The notes beneath the pieces are model-generated. The model saw only the letters and a program-made list of their open reading frames with translations, was not told where the DNA came from and made no database searches. A DNA stretch of 64,000 nucleotides, taken from contig DATIPS010000055.1 in NCBI GenBank assembly GCA_035471805.1, positions 16,737-80,736 of the forward strand, given 5' to 3'. The translations under genes and the position numbers were made by a program. Position 1 is the first letter of the stretch. The number at the start of each line of letters is the position of its first letter. Of this stretch, positions 25,513-34,034 are shown piece by piece. The stretch is from Acidimicrobiia bacterium (lineage in GTDB: Bacteria > Actinomycetota > Acidimicrobiia > Spongiisociales > JAHEDJ01).

Positions 25513-25950
25513 CTACTGCTTCCGTCTCCAGACCTCACGCTTGAAGTCCGGACCCAGCAGAGAGGCGTAGCCGACCTCGGTCTCGACGAACACGAGGTTC
25601 GGGTTGTCCGGCGACCGGAAGAACAACGCCGGGTCGTAGGCCATGTCCAGTTCTGCCCACAGGCGATGGCGGGCTTCCACTGTGTCGTGGACGACGGCCG
25701 TTCCCCGGGCGAACAATTCGCCGGGCCCTCCGTCGCCGACGGGCCAGTGGAAGGCGACGTTGGGGTTCTGGCGGATGTTCCGTGCCTTGCGGCTCGTCCC
25801 GTGGGTTGCGAACCATGTGGTCCCCTCCGTGAACCCGAGCGAGACCGGGGCCACGTGCGGCCGCCCATCGGCCCCGGCCGTCGCCAGGTATGTGATCCAG
25901 TTGATTGCGCGGGCCGCCTGAACGAACTCGTCCCAGGTCATGTGCCCCAT
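25513..25950 (-). CDS. PPOX-class flavin-fold protein
   Basis: A 145-residue split-barrel protein of the pyridoxamine-5'-phosphate-oxidase-like superfamily: INWITYLATAGADGRPHVAPVSLGF opening, TWFATHGTSRKARNIRQNPNVAFHW, and a C-terminal strand with the last conserved basic residues. Members bind FMN, F420 or heme; many actinobacterial ones are F420-dependent, but the cofactor cannot be decided here. ATG at 25950 (MGHMTWDEF); the frame is open upstream into the ligase gene. Divergent from the DNA ligase across 61 bases. Confidence 0.78.
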   Translation of the reverse strand: MGHMTWDEFVQAARAINWITYLATAGADGRPHVAPVSLGFTEGTTWFATHGTSRKARNIRQNPNVAFHWPVGDGGPGELFARGTAVVHDTVEARHRLWAELDMAYDPALFFRSPDNPNLVFVETEVGYASLLGPDFKREVWRRKQ

Positions 25951-26011
25951 CTTATGAACCTCACGGAGCCGATTCGCGGTGCGGATCGCCCGCGGCGGGC
26001 AGAATGGGCCT

Positions 26012-27535
26012 GTGCCACTCCCTTTGCATCGTCTAGTTGAAGCCTCGTCCAGTGTCGCGGCCACTCGCAAACGGACCGAGAAGGTCGCGGTTCTCGCCGG
26101 CCTCTTCGTCGGGATGGGTGAAGGGGAGGTTCCGATCGTGGTGGCGATGCTGTCGGGCGAACCCAGACAGGGGAAGATCGGGATCGGTTATCGGGTCATC
26201 TCGACGATCGGTGTGCGCCCGGCTCCGGCCGCGACCGTCACGATCGTTGAAGTCGATGCGGCCCTCACCCAGATCGCCGGCACCTCGGGTCCGGGTTCGC
26301 AGGCTGCCAGGCGAGATCTCCTCGCCGGGCTCTTCGGCAGATGCACACGGGACGAACAGGACTTCCTGAGACGCCTGCTCATCGGCGACGTCCGCCAGGG
26401 TGCGCTCGAGGGAATCATGACCGACGCAGTGGCGAAAGCGGCAGGACTGCCGGTGGCCGAGCTTCGGCGGGCGGCGATGATGCAGCCCGATCTCGGCCGC
26501 GTGGCGGTGGTGGCGCTCACCCGGGGGGTCGAGGGCCTGGCGGAGATCAAGCTCCGGGTACTTCGCCCGGTTCAACCGATGCTCGCCAAGACGGCACCTT
26601 CTGCGGCGGAGGCCATCGAAGCGGAGGGTCTCTCATCTGTTGAATGGAAACTCGACGGGGTCCGTATTCAGGTCCATCGCTCCGCCGGAGAGGTCCGGGT
26701 TTTCACCAGAAACCTCAACGACGTCACCGACCGGCTGACCGACGTTGTCGATCTGGTCCTCGGATTCACAGGGGACCGATTCGTGCTCGATGGTGAGGTC
26801 ATGTCGCTTACCACCGACGGCAAGCCCCGACCGTTCACCGAAACGATGAGTCGTTTCGGAACCGAGGATCGTCGCGAAGACACCGCACCCGTCATTCCGT
26901 TCTTCTTCGATCTCCTGTGCGAGGGCGATGTGGACCTGACGGAACGGCCGCTTTCCGAACGGCAAGCAGTGCTGGACACGGTCGTGCCCCCGGCATACCG
27001 CGTGCCGAGGGTCCTGACGGACGACCCGGTTGAGGCGCAGAACATCCTCGATGAGTCCCGCAGTCGCGGCCATGAGGGAATCATGGTCAAGCGCCTCGAT
27101 TCACCCTACGAGGCAGGCCGGCGGGGCGCTACGTGGCTGAAGGTCAAACCCGCCCACACCCTCGATCTCGTCGTGCTGGCCGTCGAGTGGGGGAGCGGCC
27201 GGCGATCCGGATGGCTTTCGAACATCCACCTGGGGGCGCGCGATGCCTCTTCCGGTGATTACGTCATGCTCGGGAAGACCTTCAAGGGGATGACCGACGA
27301 CATGCTCGCCTGGCAGACGGAGCGGTTCCTCGAGCTGGAGACACATCGTGAGGGGCATGTCGTCTTCGTGCGGCCCGAGCAGGTGGTTGAAGTCGCCTTC
27401 GACGGTATCCAGGCGAGTTCCCGCTATCCCGGCGGTATGGCACTTCGGTTTGCCCGGGTGAAGGGATATCGGCCCGACAAGCAGGCGCGAGAGGCAGACA
27501 CGGTCGAAACGGTCCGGGCGATCTTCGGCGGTTGA
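26012..27535 (+). CDS. ATP-dependent DNA ligase
   Basis: A 507-residue ATP-dependent ligase. The adenylated Lys is in EWKLDGVRIQ (Lys213); other nucleotidyltransferase motifs include FTRNLNDVTDRL (motif Ia/III region), FVLDGEVMSL, EGIMVKRLDSPYEAGRRG and WLKVKPAHTLDLVVLAVEWG. An N-terminal DNA-binding domain (~200 residues) and a C-terminal OB domain flank the core, as in LigB-type enzymes of actinobacteria. It seals nicks in repair, backing up the NAD-dependent LigA. GTG start (VPLPLHRLVEA) based on the conserved N-terminus. Confidence 0.9.
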   Translation: MPLPLHRLVEASSSVAATRKRTEKVAVLAGLFVGMGEGEVPIVVAMLSGEPRQGKIGIGYRVISTIGVRPAPAATVTIVEVDAALTQIAGTSGPGSQAARRDLLAGLFGRCTRDEQDFLRRLLIGDVRQGALEGIMTDAVAKAAGLPVAELRRAAMMQPDLGRVAVVALTRGVEGLAEIKLRVLRPVQPMLAKTAPSAAEAIEAEGLSSVEWKLDGVRIQVHRSAGEVRVFTRNLNDVTDRLTDVVDLVLGFTGDRFVLDGEVMSLTTDGKPRPFTETMSRFGTEDRREDTAPVIPFFFDLLCEGDVDLTERPLSERQAVLDTVVPPAYRVPRVLTDDPVEAQNILDESRSRGHEGIMVKRLDSPYEAGRRGATWLKVKPAHTLDLVVLAVEWGSGRRSGWLSNIHLGARDASSGDYVMLGKTFKGMTDDMLAWQTERFLELETHREGHVVFVRPEQVVEVAFDGIQASSRYPGGMALRFARVKGYRPDKQAREADTVETVRAIFGG

Positions 27536-27611
27536 GCCGGTGAGGTTCGCCCGCTGATCGTGCCGGCCTCGTGTGAGTCTGCCAGTCTTGGATGGCGAAG
27601 ATGGGAACGAG

Positions 27612-28310
27612 ATGAGTGACAAGAGCTATCCCTATACCGGTCACGGCGACTTCATCGACTACGTCCATGAGCGCCGATCCGAGGCCGACGCGCTCGAGGC
27701 CGCAGAGTCCTTCTATGAACTCATGAACCGCCGGCGCTCGGTCCGGACCTTCAGCGGCGACCCGGTACCCCGGCGGCTCATCGAACTGGCGGTCCGCACG
27801 GCGGGCACCGCTCCTTCCGGTGCACACCAGCAGCCGTGGTCCTTCGTTCTAGTTGGTGACCCGGAGGTCAAGAAGCGGATTCGACTGGCCGCAGAAGAAG
27901 AAGAGCGGACGAACTACCTGGACGGCCGGATGCCGGGGGACTGGCAGGATGAGATCGCCCGCCTGGGCACCTCCTGGCAGAAGCCTTATCTCGAGACCGC
28001 TCCTTGGCTCGTGGTCTTGTTCGAGCAGCGCTACGGAGTCGATCCGGACGGCTCTCGGAGGAAGCACTACTACGTGAAGGAGTCGGTCGGCATCGCGGCA
28101 GGTGTCTTCATCGCCGCTCTCCACAACATGGGCCTTGCCACTCTCACCCACACGCCGAGTCCCATGGCGTTCCTGTCGAGGTTGCTTCACCGGCCGGCCA
28201 ATGAGCGGCCGTTTGTGCTGTTCCCCATCGGGTATCCGGCCGAAGGGTCGGTGGTCCCCGACCTTCAACGCAAGCCACTCGAGGACGTCCTGTTCGAGGT
28301 CGGCGATTGA
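27612..28310 (+). CDS. Nitroreductase-fold flavoprotein, iodotyrosine deiodinase-like
   Basis: A 232-residue FMN protein of the nitroreductase superfamily. FMN-contact RRRSVRTFS and GTAPSGAHQQPWSF segments are present. The active-site lid matches animal and bacterial iodotyrosine deiodinases: Glu98, Tyr102 (EERTNYL) and Lys124 (SWQKPYL), spaced as the Glu/Tyr/Lys triad that binds the halotyrosine zwitterion. HYYVKESVGIAAG and the closing VPDLQRKPLEDVLF also match. It may dehalogenate halotyrosines or reduce a related phenol. ATG at 27612. Its stop overlaps the start of the rRNA-methyltransferase-like gene. Confidence 0.82.
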   Translation: MSDKSYPYTGHGDFIDYVHERRSEADALEAAESFYELMNRRRSVRTFSGDPVPRRLIELAVRTAGTAPSGAHQQPWSFVLVGDPEVKKRIRLAAEEEERTNYLDGRMPGDWQDEIARLGTSWQKPYLETAPWLVVLFEQRYGVDPDGSRRKHYYVKESVGIAAGVFIAALHNMGLATLTHTPSPMAFLSRLLHRPANERPFVLFPIGYPAEGSVVPDLQRKPLEDVLFEVGD

Positions 28311-29110
28311 CCGGGCCGCGTGTGATCGAGGTAGACGATCCCGCCGATGAGCGGCTGGCCGCCTACGTTGGCGTCCGTGATCGGATTCGGCGGGCCGAGA
28401 CGGCCGGCTCGTTCCTGTGTGAGGGGATCCTGCTCGTCGAGCGGCTGCTCGATTCGGATCTGGAGGTGCGCTCGCTTCTCGTTGCACCCGGCAAGCTGGA
28501 TCGGCTGCGGCCCCGCCTCGAGGGGCGCGCCATCGATGTTCTGGTTGCTCCCCAGGAAGTGATGAATGAAACGGTCGGTTTCAACATCCACCGCGGTGTC
28601 ATTGCCTCGGCGCGTCGCAGGCCGTCTCCGGCTGCGGCGGACCTGTTGGTACGTGTGTCGTCCGTTGCGGTTCTCGAGGGCATCACCGACCACGAGAATC
28701 TGGGAGCGGTGTTTCGCAGCGCGCTGGCATTGGGGATCGGTGGGATCCTGCTCGACACGACGTCGGGCGACCCGTATTACCGGAGAGCCGTGCGCGTATC
28801 CATGGGAGCCGTGTTCTCGATGCCGTTTTCCAGGCTCGGTGCAGCGGACGACCTGATCGATGTCTTGGATGGGGCCGGTTACGCCTCGATCGCGTTGACG
28901 CCCGACCCTGCGGCGATACCGATCGATAAGTGCCGCCCGCCGGAAGGGCGGCGGGTGGCAGTCTTGCTCGGTGCCGAGGGCGACGGGCTCAGGCCGGCAA
29001 CCATGGAGGGAGCAACCTACCGCGTGCGAATCCCCATCCGTCGAGGCGTCGACTCATTGAACGTCGGACATGCGGCGGCGATAGCGTTTCAGCGGTTCGG
29101 GTCGGTGTAG
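28307..29110 (+). CDS. SpoU/TrmH-family RNA 2'-O-methyltransferase
   Basis: A 267-residue SPOUT enzyme. An N-terminal substrate-binding domain (LVERLLDSDLEVRSLLV) precedes the SpoU catalytic domain with motif 1 (HENLGAVFRSALALG), motif 2 (VAVLLGAEGDGL) and motif 3 (IPIRRGVDSLNVGHAAAIAF), the knot that binds S-adenosylmethionine. It should methylate a ribose 2'-OH in rRNA or tRNA; the site is not predictable. TTG start at 28307 overlapping the upstream stop, with GAGG seven bases before; a GTG at 28322 is an alternative. Confidence 0.86.
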   Translation: MTGPRVIEVDDPADERLAAYVGVRDRIRRAETAGSFLCEGILLVERLLDSDLEVRSLLVAPGKLDRLRPRLEGRAIDVLVAPQEVMNETVGFNIHRGVIASARRRPSPAAADLLVRVSSVAVLEGITDHENLGAVFRSALALGIGGILLDTTSGDPYYRRAVRVSMGAVFSMPFSRLGAADDLIDVLDGAGYASIALTPDPAAIPIDKCRPPEGRRVAVLLGAEGDGLRPATMEGATYRVRIPIRRGVDSLNVGHAAAIAFQRFGSV

Positions 29111-29115
29111 CCGGC

Positions 29116-30177
29116 TCAGCGGTTCGAAGGGGGCCACACCGGATTCGAGCAGTCCTCGAACGAGTCGGCGAGATCGTTGGAGTTCCCGCCGCCGAACGTG
29201 ACGACCGGGGTGACCGATGACCGGTCCTCGGCCACACAGAACCAGGTTCCCGTTTCGCTGAAGGTGACCAGCAGCACCCTGTCCGGCTCTGCAATGAACC
29301 CGACCACCCCGGGAGTGTCGACCCGTGGTCCTTCGACATAAGAGACGCTCGGTTCGCGCAATTCGAACTGGCCGGTGGTCAGGCCGGCGAACGTTTCGTC
29401 ACTCGTGTGGAACAGCTGAGCTGCGATGAGAACGTCGTTGAGCCTGGTCTTTGCCCGGTCGTCGGCGAGGATGTTGCCGGGAATGATCAGGCCTTCGTCG
29501 GGCGGCACGATCGCATAGTTGCCGCCCAGTTCGTTGATCCGGACGGCGGCGGTCACCGTGACGAAGCCGACTCCGTCGTCGGCCGTGGCTTCCAGCTCGA
29601 AGGCGAGTACCAGCCCGGTCTCGTCGATCCACACGTCGGTGGTTCCTTCGAAACCGGCCGTTACGCCCAGTCCGGCAGCCAGTTCAACCGCGACGAGGGG
29701 GGTTGGGAAGACGGGCGGTCCGGAGAAATGTGAGGTTGTCCGGCCGGCGACGGTTTCATCGCCCACGTAGTCGAACTCATCTGCTCGAGAAGCCAGAGCC
29801 TCGTGAATCGCCCCCAGCCAGAGGACATCGTCCACGGTCTGCTCGAGGGGAACGTAGGGACCCATGCCGGTGCGGGACAGGACCGTACCGTCCTCCAGGA
29901 AGTAGATCTCGCCGGTTGTGACCTCGCCGAGCGAGGTGATCTCTCCGTTGATCCGGGTGCGCCGTGGATCGGCGGTGTGAGCCGCGTTGGAGATGGACCC
30001 GACGTCGCCGACGGTCTCACCGGCGGCGAACGAGTAGGTGTAGGCCGTCGTACTCGAGAAGGAGTCCACCGATGCAATCTCGAAGACGTCGGGGTCTGCG
30101 GCGACGATCAGCTTCTCCGACTCGCCGCAGGCGGAGAGGAGGAGGGTCAATGCGATTAGAGACAAGAAGTAGCGCAA
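29116..30177 (-). CDS. Lipoprotein of unknown function (LppX/LolA-like fold possible)
   Basis: A 353-residue secreted protein with signal and lipobox LLLSAC (Cys17). The mature part has repeated beta strands that could form an open barrel as in LppX/LprG or LolA carriers (TTAYTYSFAAGETVGD; GRTTSHFSG; TTDVWIDETGLVLAFELEA). Two Cys near the C-terminus (FCVAEDRSS; FEDCSNPVW) could form a disulfide. No catalytic motif. ATG start. It faces the SpoU gene convergently with 5 bases between them. Confidence 0.68.
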   Translation of the reverse strand: MRYFLSLIALTLLLSACGESEKLIVAADPDVFEIASVDSFSSTTAYTYSFAAGETVGDVGSISNAAHTADPRRTRINGEITSLGEVTTGEIYFLEDGTVLSRTGMGPYVPLEQTVDDVLWLGAIHEALASRADEFDYVGDETVAGRTTSHFSGPPVFPTPLVAVELAAGLGVTAGFEGTTDVWIDETGLVLAFELEATADDGVGFVTVTAAVRINELGGNYAIVPPDEGLIIPGNILADDRAKTRLNDVLIAAQLFHTSDETFAGLTTGQFELREPSVSYVEGPRVDTPGVVGFIAEPDRVLLVTFSETGTWFCVAEDRSSVTPVVTFGGGNSNDLADSFEDCSNPVWPPSNR

Positions 30178-30216
30178 GTAATGCTCTGGGATGGGGGGAT
30201 TTCCGGAGTGTAGGCG

Positions 30217-30600
30217 TCAGCCGGGTTCTTGCGGAAGTTGAAGAAGCTGGACCGTGTTGCCGTCCGGATCGGACAGCGTCGCTATCCATCCGCCCCACGA
30301 CTCGAGTTCGGGGGTTCGGATGAGCTCGACGCCCAGGTCGTGCAGTTTCCGGGAGGTCGAGAAGATGTCCTGAACTGCCAGGTTGACCATGACGCGAAGG
30401 GGATCGATCGCACGACCCCGGACCTCGCTGTGGACCCCGATCGTCAGGCGGAAGCCGGCGTCGGCGAAGGCGATGTGGTCCGGTCGTCTGGTGATCGGTT
30501 CCAGGCCGAGGGTGCCGGCATAGAACTCCGCCAGCGTGTCGAAGCGGCTTGCTTCGGTCCAGATGATGACTCCGGCCGGGACGGGCGGCAGGTCAGGCAT
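30217..30600 (-). CDS. VOC-family protein
   Basis: A 127-residue single VOC domain: GVIIWTEASRFDTLAEFYAGTLGLEP at the N-terminus, FRLTIGVHSEV in the middle and WIATLSDPDGNTVQLLQLPQ at the end, the typical second metal-binding strand. Substrate unknown. ATG at 30600 overlaps the yceH-like stop by 8 bases, so the two genes are coupled. Confidence 0.82.
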   Translation of the reverse strand: MPDLPPVPAGVIIWTEASRFDTLAEFYAGTLGLEPITRRPDHIAFADAGFRLTIGVHSEVRGRAIDPLRVMVNLAVQDIFSTSRKLHDLGVELIRTPELESWGGWIATLSDPDGNTVQLLQLPQEPG

Positions 30601-31246
30601 CGGTGGGGTCCGGGCCGGAGGCGCCGGGCTCATCGAGATCGACGCCGAGCGATTCGGCCAGCACCCGTATCTGCCGCTCGAGGGTCGCGATCCGGTCGAT
30701 TATCGGGTCGGTCTGTTCGGACGGCTCGTGCTGGGGAGATTCGGCGTCTGAAGGGCCGGTGATCAGTGTGCGGAATCGATTCTCCTTCTGGCCGGGTTCT
30801 CTGGGCAGCCGTTCGACCAGGGGTTCGACTCTTCCCATCAGGTCGTCGAGTAGGACTTCGATTGTCTCGAGGGGCTGCTCGACCGGGAAATACCGCTCGG
30901 TGCGCGATCTGAGTTCTCCGGGTGTCTGCGGCCCGCGCAGGAGAAGCACCGCCAGGATCGCAACCTGATCAGAGTCGACCTGCAAGGCGTCCTCTGCTTT
31001 GTGCAGATACTTGAGCGTCCGGCCGCCGCTGGCCCTCGTCAGGCCGACGATCCCTTTGTCGTCGAGCGATCGGATCGTTCGCTCGACCGTGAGCTCGTCG
31101 TAGTCGACGACCGGGTTGCGGTTCGTCTTCTGGTTGCAGGCGGCCACCAGGGCGTTGACGGTCATCGGGTAGTACTCGGGCGTCGTTCGTCCCTTCTCGA
31201 TGAGACAACCCAGCACCCGGGCTTCTTCGGCAGTGAGCAGCTCCAT
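30593..31246 (-). CDS. YceH-family (DUF480) protein
   Basis: A 217-residue protein. Residues 1-170 match YceH/DUF480, a tandem winged-helix protein: LLTAEEARVLGCLIEKGRTTPEYYPMTVNALVAACNQKTNRNPV, RSLDDKGIV and LLLRGPQTPGELRSRTERY. The C-terminal tail contains a short coiled coil (IATLERQIRVLAESLGV). Probably DNA-binding; physiological role unknown. ATG start. Followed by the coupled VOC gene; divergent from the LLM oxidoreductase with palindrome copy 4 in between. Confidence 0.86.
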   Translation of the reverse strand: MELLTAEEARVLGCLIEKGRTTPEYYPMTVNALVAACNQKTNRNPVVDYDELTVERTIRSLDDKGIVGLTRASGGRTLKYLHKAEDALQVDSDQVAILAVLLLRGPQTPGELRSRTERYFPVEQPLETIEVLLDDLMGRVEPLVERLPREPGQKENRFRTLITGPSDAESPQHEPSEQTDPIIDRIATLERQIRVLAESLGVDLDEPGASGPDPTDA

Positions 31247-31280
31247 GGGTACGAAGAGTAGGCGTCCGCGAGTCCCCTCG

Positions 31281-31330
31281 TTTTCTCAGCAATACTGTTG
31301 CTCCCTGAGATCAATAGCATTGCCGAGAAA
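31281..31330. repeat. Palindromic intergenic repeat, copy 4
   Basis: A 50-bp member, left arm 31281-31297, right arm ending 31330. It lies in the divergent yceH/LLM intergenic region, so here it cannot be a terminator. It differs from copy 5 at a single base. Confidence 0.9.
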
Positions 31331-31358
31331 CGCCCGCCCCACTCCTGGAGGTCAAACA

Positions 31359-32159
31359 GTGTCGCAGGTCCGCATAGCCGTACAGATTCACCCTCAGCAC
31401 GGAACCTACGAAGCGATCCGCTCAGCGCTTTCTCAGGCGGAGGAAATGGGCGTCGACGTCGCATACAACTGGGACCACTTCTATCCGCTCTACGGTGAAC
31501 CGGACGGCGCGCATTTCGAGGCCTGGACCATGCTTGCTGCATGGGCCGAGCAGACGGAGCGCATTCAGATCGGACCCCTCGTCACCTGTAACTCCTATCG
31601 CAACCCGGAGCTTCTGGCCGACATGGCGCGCACCGTCGACCATGTCTCCGGGGGCCGGCTGATCTTCGGCATCGGGTCGGGTTGGTTCGAGCGCGACTAT
31701 GTGGAATACGGCTACGAGTTCGGAACCGCCCCGTCCCGGCTGCGCGATCTCGGTAAGGCGCTTCCCCGAATCGAGGAGCGGTGGTCGAAGCTCAACCCGG
31801 CGCCGACTCGCAAGATACCTGTCTTGATCGGCGGTGGCGGTGAGAAGGTCACGCTTCGGCTGACCGCCCGGCATGCCGATGTGTGGCATTTCTTCCCGAA
31901 GAATCCGGAAGCCATGGCTCACAAGATGGCGATTCTCGACAAGTGGTGTGAGGTCGAGGGGCGTGACCCCGAGGCCGTCGAGCGCAGCGCGGGCGTGCAC
32001 CCACACCTTCTAGTTGAGGATCTCGCCAAGGCCGACGCCTATGCCGATATGGGTGTTCAGGAGATAACGCTCGGGGTTGGTGGGCCCGACTTCGACCTGA
32101 GTGGGGTTCAGAAGTGGCTCGAATGGCGGGATCGGACGAACGAACGTCTGGCCGGCTAG
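31359..32159 (+). CDS. LLM-class (probably F420-dependent) oxidoreductase
   Basis: A 266-residue luciferase-like monooxygenase-fold TIM barrel: VRIAVQIHPQHGTYEAIRSALSQAEEMG opening, YNWDHFYPLYG, IGPLVTCNSYRNPELLADMARTVDHVSGGRLIFGIGSGWF and a PVLIGGGGEKVTLRLTARHADVW block. Such proteins in actinobacteria usually use F420 (some FMN) as hydride carrier. GTG at 31359 with TGGAGG upstream; upstream in-frame sequence lies in the repeat. The gene is bracketed by near-identical palindromes (copies 4 and 5). Confidence 0.86.
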   Translation: MSQVRIAVQIHPQHGTYEAIRSALSQAEEMGVDVAYNWDHFYPLYGEPDGAHFEAWTMLAAWAEQTERIQIGPLVTCNSYRNPELLADMARTVDHVSGGRLIFGIGSGWFERDYVEYGYEFGTAPSRLRDLGKALPRIEERWSKLNPAPTRKIPVLIGGGGEKVTLRLTARHADVWHFFPKNPEAMAHKMAILDKWCEVEGRDPEAVERSAGVHPHLLVEDLAKADAYADMGVQEITLGVGGPDFDLSGVQKWLEWRDRTNERLAG

Positions 32160-32168
32160 GAACGTTCG

Positions 32169-32218
32169 TTTTCTCAGCAATACTGTTGCTCCCTGAGATC
32201 AACAGCATTGCCGAGAAA
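32169..32218. repeat. Palindromic intergenic repeat, copy 5
   Basis: A 50-bp member, arms 32169-32185 and 32203-32218, between the LLM gene and deoD (both forward). One base differs from copy 4. Confidence 0.9.
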
Positions 32219-32273
32219 CCACGGGACCGGCTGACGGCGGGTAAGTTACCGACCTAAGCGACCAGGAGGAAGG

Positions 32274-32999
32274 GTGCCAACCCCACATATCGCGGCCCAA
32301 CCGGGCGACTTCGCCGAGGCGATTCTGCTCCCCGGCGACCCGCTGAGAGCCGAGTACATCGCGGAAACGTTTCTGTCGGACGCCAAGAAGGTGAACGCAG
32401 TCCGAAACATGCTCGGGTTCACCGGCACCTACAAAGACATGCCCGTATCCGTCATGGGAACCGGTATGGGCATTCCGTCCTCCTCTATCTACGTCTCCGA
32501 ACTCATCGACCAGTACGGTGTTCGACGCCTCGTCCGCGTCGGATCCTGCGGTGGCATCAGCTCGGACGTCAATGTGCGGGACGTCATCGTCGCCACGGGA
32601 GCTTCGACCGATTCTGTCGTCAATCGGGCCCGCTACGGTGGCTGGGACTATTCCGCCATCGCCGACTTCAATCTCGCGCGCACCGCGGTTCTGGCTGCCG
32701 AGCAGGCAGGTGTCGCCGTCCTGGTTGGCAATATCCACTCAGCCGACCTCTTCTACAACCCCAACCCCGCCGCGTTCGACATCATGGATCGGATGGGTGT
32801 GCTTGCCGTCGAGATGGAAGCTGCCGGCATCTACGCTGCGGCCGCCGAACGGCGAGCCAGGGCCCTCACCATCCTGACCGTGTCCGACCATGTCCGGACC
32901 GGGGAATCCACCAGCTCCGATGAACGCGAGCGGGGGTTCGACGCGATGGCGAAGATAGCGTTGGAAGGCCTCCTCCTCGACAGCCGGGAAGCCTCCTGA
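32274..32999 (+). CDS. deoD: Purine-nucleoside phosphorylase
   Basis: A 241-residue hexameric-type (DeoD) phosphorylase that cleaves purine (deoxy)nucleosides with phosphate to base and (deoxy)ribose-1-phosphate in salvage. Recognised by [57 protein letters not shown] and [12 protein letters not shown] (ribose-binding Met-Glu). Full length. GTG start with an AGGAGGAAGG ribosome site at 32264-32273. Followed after 34 bases by mobA. Confidence 0.92.
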   Translation: MPTPHIAAQPGDFAEAILLPGDPLRAEYIAETFLSDAKKVNAVRNMLGFTGTYKDMPVSVMGTGMGIPSSSIYVSELIDQYGVRRLVRVGSCGGISSDVNVRDVIVATGASTDSVVNRARYGGWDYSAIADFNLARTAVLAAEQAGVAVLVGNIHSADLFYNPNPAAFDIMDRMGVLAVEMEAAGIYAAAAERRARALTILTVSDHVRTGESTSSDERERGFDAMAKIALEGLLLDSREAS

Positions 33000-33033
33000 T
33001 CGCGAACCACTACCTGCATCCGGTGGGCTGATC

Positions 33034-33630
33034 ATGAGTTCCGACGGCCTCCCGGCGACCAATGAGTCCGTTGGTCCTCTGGGCGTGATCCTGGCTGGCG
33101 GCGCGTCGACCCGGATGGGTTCCGACAAAGCCCTGGTCGAGGTGGATGGGGAGCCGATGATCGAACGGGTCGCCCGTACCCTCAACCTCGTCTGCGAGGA
33201 CCTCCTGGTGGTCGGACGTCACGGCGTCCTCGCCGGTGTGCCGTGTGTTCCCGACGATCACCCCGGTCGACTGGGGCCCGCGGCCGGGGTGGCGACCGCC
33301 TTGCGGGCGGCCGCCGGGCGTTCGGTGCTCGTCGTCGCCGTTGACCAACCGTTCGTCCGGGTCGAAACGCTTCGATTCCTGGCTGCAATGGAGCAGACGA
33401 CCGTCCCGCGAGATGAAGTCCTGCAGATCACCTGTGCGCTCTTCACGTCTGAGGTCTTCGGCGTGATTACGGCTGCGGTCGACGACCGAGTGCCGCTGTG
33501 GAAGGTAGTCCGCGACAAAGCCCGGATAGTCGACGAGTCCGAGTGGCGATCCTGGGGCGAAGACGGTCGCTCTTGGTTCAGCGTCGACACGCCGGCGAGT
33601 CTCGTCGAAGGCTTGAAGCTGTTCGGATAG
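33034..33630 (+). CDS. mobA: Molybdenum cofactor guanylyltransferase
   Basis: A 198-residue nucleotidyltransferase with the signature LAGGASTRMGSDKALVEVDGEP, then DDHPGRLGPAAGVATAL and the metal-binding VVAVDQPFV. MobA transfers GMP from GTP to Mo-molybdopterin to make the bis-MGD cofactor of DMSO-reductase-family enzymes such as formate dehydrogenase or nitrate reductase; none of those is in the window. A CTP- or ATP-using MocA-type relative is the main alternative. ATG start. Confidence 0.8.
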   Translation: MSSDGLPATNESVGPLGVILAGGASTRMGSDKALVEVDGEPMIERVARTLNLVCEDLLVVGRHGVLAGVPCVPDDHPGRLGPAAGVATALRAAAGRSVLVVAVDQPFVRVETLRFLAAMEQTTVPRDEVLQITCALFTSEVFGVITAAVDDRVPLWKVVRDKARIVDESEWRSWGEDGRSWFSVDTPASLVEGLKLFG

Positions 33631-33752
33631 CACAGAGATGTCCCGGAGGCATCGCCGCCGTCCGGACCGCCCCGGTCACAGGCTCCCGACCGAGGCCCGG
33701 CCCGGGCGGTGAAACGTGCGGATGATTCCGCGATTATTCCCTTTCGTCTCCC

Positions 33753-33782
33753 ACGACAAATCGATGCTGCATGCTGTAGAAT
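33753..33782 (+). promoter_or_regulatory. Possible promoter of the BldC-like gene
   Basis: A -10-like TAGAAT (33777-33782) with a weak ACGACA at 33753-33758, spacer 18. It lies in AT-richer sequence just upstream of the 33810 gene. The stretch 33631-33750 contains only GC-rich short inverted repeats. Confidence 0.4.
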
Positions 33783-33809
33783 AGCGTTGACTACCCGAAG
33801 GAGTTGTCA

Positions 33810-34034
33810 GTGGCTGAGGACTATCCGCCGATTCTGGACGCTGCGCAAGTGGCTGAATTGCTCGGAATGAACGTGCAAATGGTGCGGATGTATGCCCGCG
33901 AAGGCCGCATTCCTGCCTACCGCCTTCCGGGTGGTCGGGCATTCAAGTTCTTCCGTGATGAGGTCTTCGAGTTCCTCAAAGCACATCCGGCGACCGATGT
34001 TCGGGAGGAGGACGAAGTCAGCGTTGAAGAGTGA
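33810..34034 (+). CDS. BldC-like MerR/excisionase-type DNA-binding protein
   Basis: A 74-residue protein that is one winged helix-turn-helix: ILDAAQVAELLGMNVQMVRMYAREGRIPAYRLPGGRAFKFFRDEVFEFLK, with an acidic tail. It matches the BldC/SsgA-era small MerR-like regulators that bind DNA cooperatively without an effector domain; in Streptomyces BldC controls development. GTG at 33810 chosen because AAGGAG (33798-33803) is 6 bases upstream; an upstream TTG at 33804 has no spacing. It may regulate the Tad locus that follows, an inference from position only. Confidence 0.8.
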   Translation: MAEDYPPILDAAQVAELLGMNVQMVRMYAREGRIPAYRLPGGRAFKFFRDEVFEFLKAHPATDVREEDEVSVEE

